Below are positions 61,804-64,000 of a stretch of DNA of 64,000 bases, piece after piece (the stretch's first letter is position 1; each line of letters begins with the position of its first letter). A model generated the notes under the pieces. That model worked only from the letters and a program-made list of their open reading frames with translations, was not told the origin of the DNA and searched no databases. The stretch is taken from NCBI RefSeq assembly GCF_041431135.1, contig NZ_CP107799.1, positions 9,626,501 through 9,690,500 on the forward strand. The letters are read 5' to 3'. Made by a program: the position numbers and the translations under genes. The DNA comes from Streptomyces sp. NBC_00554. Its GTDB lineage: Bacteria > Actinomycetota > Actinomycetes > Streptomycetales > Streptomycetaceae.

Positions 61804-63490
61804 CACGCAGCGGCCCCGACCGGGGTCCGACATCCTCCGGACCGCACTGCGTCGCAATGTCGGCGCCATGGTCTCGGGCACCGTCCTCATGGGCCTGTAC
61901 CAGGCGGGTGAGACCGCCTTCCCGATCGCGCTCGGCCTGATCGTCGAGCACACGCTGCAGGACCGGAGCCTCGGCTCGCTCGCCCTGTCGATCGCAGGGC
62001 TGGCCGTGATCATCACGACCGTGTCGCTGTCGTGGCGGTTCGGGATGCGCGTCCTGCAGAAGGCCAACACGACCGAGGCGCACCGCTGGCGGGTGCGGGT
62101 CGCGGAATGCGGGCTCCAGCCGGTGGCCAGGGACGTCGACCTCAAGTCCGGCGAGGTGCTGACCATCGCCACCGAGGACGCCGACCAGACCGCCGACATC
62201 ATCGAGGTGGTGCCGCTGCTGATCAGCTCACTGGTCGCGGTGCTGGTCGCGGCGGTCGCGCTGGGCCTGGCCGACATCCGGCTCGGCCTGCTGGTGATCG
62301 TGGGTACCGTCGCGATCCTGTCGATCCTGAGCGTGATGTCCAAGCGGATCGGCGCCAGCACCCAGGAACAGCAGGCCCGAGTGGCGCGGGCCGGCGCGAA
62401 GGTCGCCGACCTGATCATCGGCCTGCGCCCGCTGCACGGCTTCGGCGGCAACCACGCGGCGTTCCGGTCCTACCGGAAGGTCAGCACGGAGGCGAAGCAC
62501 CAGTCGATCACCGTCGCCAAGGTGAACGGCGTGTACGCGGGCACCGCGCTGGCCCTCAACGCCGTCCTCGCCGTGGCGGTGACCCTGACGGCGGGCTGGC
62601 TGGCGTTCGACGGCCAGATCACCATCGGGGAACTCGTCATGGCCGTAGGCCTCGCGCAGTTCATCATGGAACCGCTGAAACTCTTCTCGGAGATGCCGAA
62701 GTACGTGATGATCGCGCGGGCTTCGGCCCAGCGGATGGCGCTGGTGCTGTCCGCGCCGCAGGTCGCGACCCCGGGGACGCAACTCCCGGTCGCCGGCGGG
62801 GACCTCGAGATCGACTGCGTCCGGTACGGGTCCCTGCGCAAGGTGAAGTTCCGGGTGTCCGCCGGCGAGTTCGTGGCGATCGCCGCCTACCAGCCGCGCG
62901 CGGCGGCCGACCTGGCGTCGATCCTCGCCATGAACGTGCCGCCCGACGCGTACGAGGGAGTGGTACGGGTCAGCGGGCAGGAGCTCGCGGACCTGTCGAT
63001 CGAGGCGGTCCGCGAACACCTCCTGGTGAACCCCTACGACGGGGAGATCTTCGCGGGCACCCTCCGTACGAACATCGACCCGTCCGGCACCAGCAGGACG
63101 GTCCCCGAGGCCGTCGAGGCGTCCATGCTCACCGACGTCGTCGCCCTCCATCGCGAAGGACTCGACTACGGCGTCCGCGACCGCGGCGCGAACCTTTCCG
63201 GGGGCCAGCGCCAACGGCTGTCCCTGGCCCGCGCCCTGGCCGCCGACACCGATGTCCTGGTCCTGCGCGACCCGACAACAGCCGTCGACGCGGTCACCGA
63301 ACAGCTCATCGCGCGCAACATCGCGAAGCTGCGCCGAGGCCGCACCACCCTCGTCCTCACCAGCAGCCCGGCCCTCCTGGACGCCGCCGACCGGGTCCTC
63401 GTACTGAACGAAGGCGTCATCACAGCCGAGGACACCCACCGCAACCTCCTGGCCAAGGACGAGGCTTACTGCTCGGCGGTGGCGCGGTGA
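61790..63490 (+). CDS. cchI: Coelichelin ABC half-exporter CchI lacking Walker A and B
   Basis: 566 residues. ATG at 61790 lies inside the end of cchH (14-nt overlap), so translation is coupled. The N-terminal exporter membrane domain (about 20-320) is normal. In the nucleotide domain the Walker A stretch reads AYQPRAAADLAS (no GKS/T), and Walker B reads VLVLRDPTT (Arg 493 and Asp 494 in place of Asp-Glu). The signature LSGGQRQRLSLAR (469 on) is perfect. On its own it could not hydrolyse ATP; with CchG it would complete one functional site. Confidence 0.9.
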   Translation: MTTPDTQRPRPGSDILRTALRRNVGAMVSGTVLMGLYQAGETAFPIALGLIVEHTLQDRSLGSLALSIAGLAVIITTVSLSWRFGMRVLQKANTTEAHRWRVRVAECGLQPVARDVDLKSGEVLTIATEDADQTADIIEVVPLLISSLVAVLVAAVALGLADIRLGLLVIVGTVAILSILSVMSKRIGASTQEQQARVARAGAKVADLIIGLRPLHGFGGNHAAFRSYRKVSTEAKHQSITVAKVNGVYAGTALALNAVLAVAVTLTAGWLAFDGQITIGELVMAVGLAQFIMEPLKLFSEMPKYVMIARASAQRMALVLSAPQVATPGTQLPVAGGDLEIDCVRYGSLRKVKFRVSAGEFVAIAAYQPRAAADLASILAMNVPPDAYEGVVRVSGQELADLSIEAVREHLLVNPYDGEIFAGTLRTNIDPSGTSRTVPEAVEASMLTDVVALHREGLDYGVRDRGANLSGGQRQRLSLARALAADTDVLVLRDPTTAVDAVTEQLIARNIAKLRRGRTTLVLTSSPALLDAADRVLVLNEGVITAEDTHRNLLAKDEAYCSAVAR

Positions 63491-63512
63491 ACTGCTGAGC
63501 GGCCCGGGCGAG

Positions 63513-63569
63513 ACGCGCCCCGTCAGGGGCGCGGGGAACTGCGCGACCAGCCCCCACCGGGCCCGCAGA
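63513..63569 (-). repeat. Dispersed hairpin repeat, copy C
   Basis: Contains GGGGAACTGCGCGACCAGCC followed by CCCACCGGGCCCGCAG. The stem CGCGCCCC-GTCA-GGGGCGCG (63514-63533) follows cchI by 23 nt and may act as a terminator between the convergent cchI and cchJ genes. Confidence 0.85.
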
Positions 63570-63572
63570 CAA

Positions 63573-64000
63573 TCACGCTGCTCCTCGCGGAGCGCCCAGC
63601 GCCCAGGCCACATCCCTGAGCAGGGCATGCCGCCACCCCGCCCGGTCATGGCCGGAGGCCGAACGCGAGACGCGCACGGCCGCGCCCGCCTGCGCGGCCA
63701 AGGCCTCGACCGGCTCACAGTGCGGCAGCATCCGCGTCTCGTGTTCACCCACGTCGAACGCGACCCGCAGCCCGGACAGTTCGGGACCACGGTCCCGCAA
63801 TCGCGCGGCGATGGATCCGCCGAGCGGGCCGCCCAACGGGTCCGCCAGGCCCATGGCGTCGGGCGTCCACCAGAACGACCCCGACTGGCAGGCGACGCGG
63901 GACACCAGGTCCGGAAACTCCAGCGCCGCGTACACCGCGCTCAGCCCGCCGAGACTCTGCCCGGCGACCACCAGCCGGTCGAGGTCGGCGCGTACGCCGG
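63573..64000 (-). CDS. cchJ: Enterochelin-esterase-like hydrolase CchJ (partial, continues past right edge)
   Basis: Only the C-terminal 142 or so residues are in the window; the frame stays open through base 64000 on the minus strand, so the start lies outside. VVAGQSLGGLSAVYAA is the nucleophile elbow (GQSLGG) of the Fes/IroE esterase family, AFDVGEHETRM precedes the acid region and SGHDRAGWRHAL holds the catalytic His. In coelichelin clusters this esterase is adjacent to the NRPS, which lacks a thioesterase. It could release the peptide from CchH, or open the ferric siderophore to free iron; the sequence does not decide. Confidence 0.85.
   Translation of the reverse strand, partial: GVRADLDRLVVAGQSLGGLSAVYAALEFPDLVSRVACQSGSFWWTPDAMGLADPLGGPLGGSIAARLRDRGPELSGLRVAFDVGEHETRMLPHCEPVEALAAQAGAAVRVSRSASGHDRAGWRHALLRDVAWALGAPRGAA

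Overview
The window is high-GC actinobacterial DNA and almost certainly comes from a Streptomyces. The support is codon use strongly biased to G/C in third position, many GTG starts, several twin-arginine (Tat) and lipoprotein signals, TTAGGTTAGGCTCACCTAA-type iron boxes, and a complete set of genes matching the coelichelin siderophore cluster (cch) of Streptomyces. No rRNA, tRNA, CRISPR array or insertion sequence was seen.

Region 1 (1-18.2 kb) is a polysaccharide-utilisation block. It holds secreted carbohydrate-active proteins: a beta-helix GH28-like protein cut by the left edge, a 1546-residue Tat-exported alginate-lyase-family protein with Fn3, Ig-like, ConA-like and AbfB modules, and two clan GH-A glycosidases with CBM modules. 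A LacI regulator, a sugar ABC importer (lipoprotein plus two permeases, no ATPase) and a cytosolic GH63-like glycosidase complete the block. The LacI gene and the divergent glycosidase share three copies of the palindrome CGAACCGGTTCG. Between 6.4 and 7.2 kb lies debris: 3' ends of an aldo/keto reductase and of a cutinase/PET-hydrolase-like gene.

Region 2 (18.2-38.6 kb) is a catabolic cluster with a GntR/FCD regulator. It contains four SDRs, a DRE-TIM lyase-like protein, a LigI-like lactonase, a BBE-type flavin oxidase, an NMT1-type ABC importer, a VOC protein, two FAH-family hydrolases, an amidohydrolase, a carboxylesterase, a carboxymuconolactone-decarboxylase-like protein and an exported alpha/beta hydrolase. 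Five promoter regions of this cluster each carry a pair of TGTCGACA (or one-mismatch) palindromes spaced 51-53 bp apart. This ties the cluster into one predicted regulon whose substrate, probably a lactone or aromatic ester, is not known to me. A secreted beta-helix protein (27.2-29.1 kb) sits inside it.

Region 3 (38.8-42.0 kb) is a run of three exported proteins: an intradiol dioxygenase-like protein, a SUMF1/FGE-fold protein lacking one of the two FGE cysteines, and a seven-repeat FG-GAP protein.

Region 4 (42.0-64.0 kb) is the coelichelin locus, cchA to cchJ. It comprises formyltransferase, ornithine hydroxylase, ferri-siderophore importer, two half-exporters, a trimodular NRPS and an esterase cut by the right edge. 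The three adenylation codes read DINYWGGIGK, DFWNVGMVHK and DMENLGLINK. The most striking points here are a dispersed genomic hairpin repeat inserted in frame into the NRPS gene, an atypical HLLLWDG motif in its last condensation domain, and exactly complementary loss of ATPase motifs in CchG and CchI.
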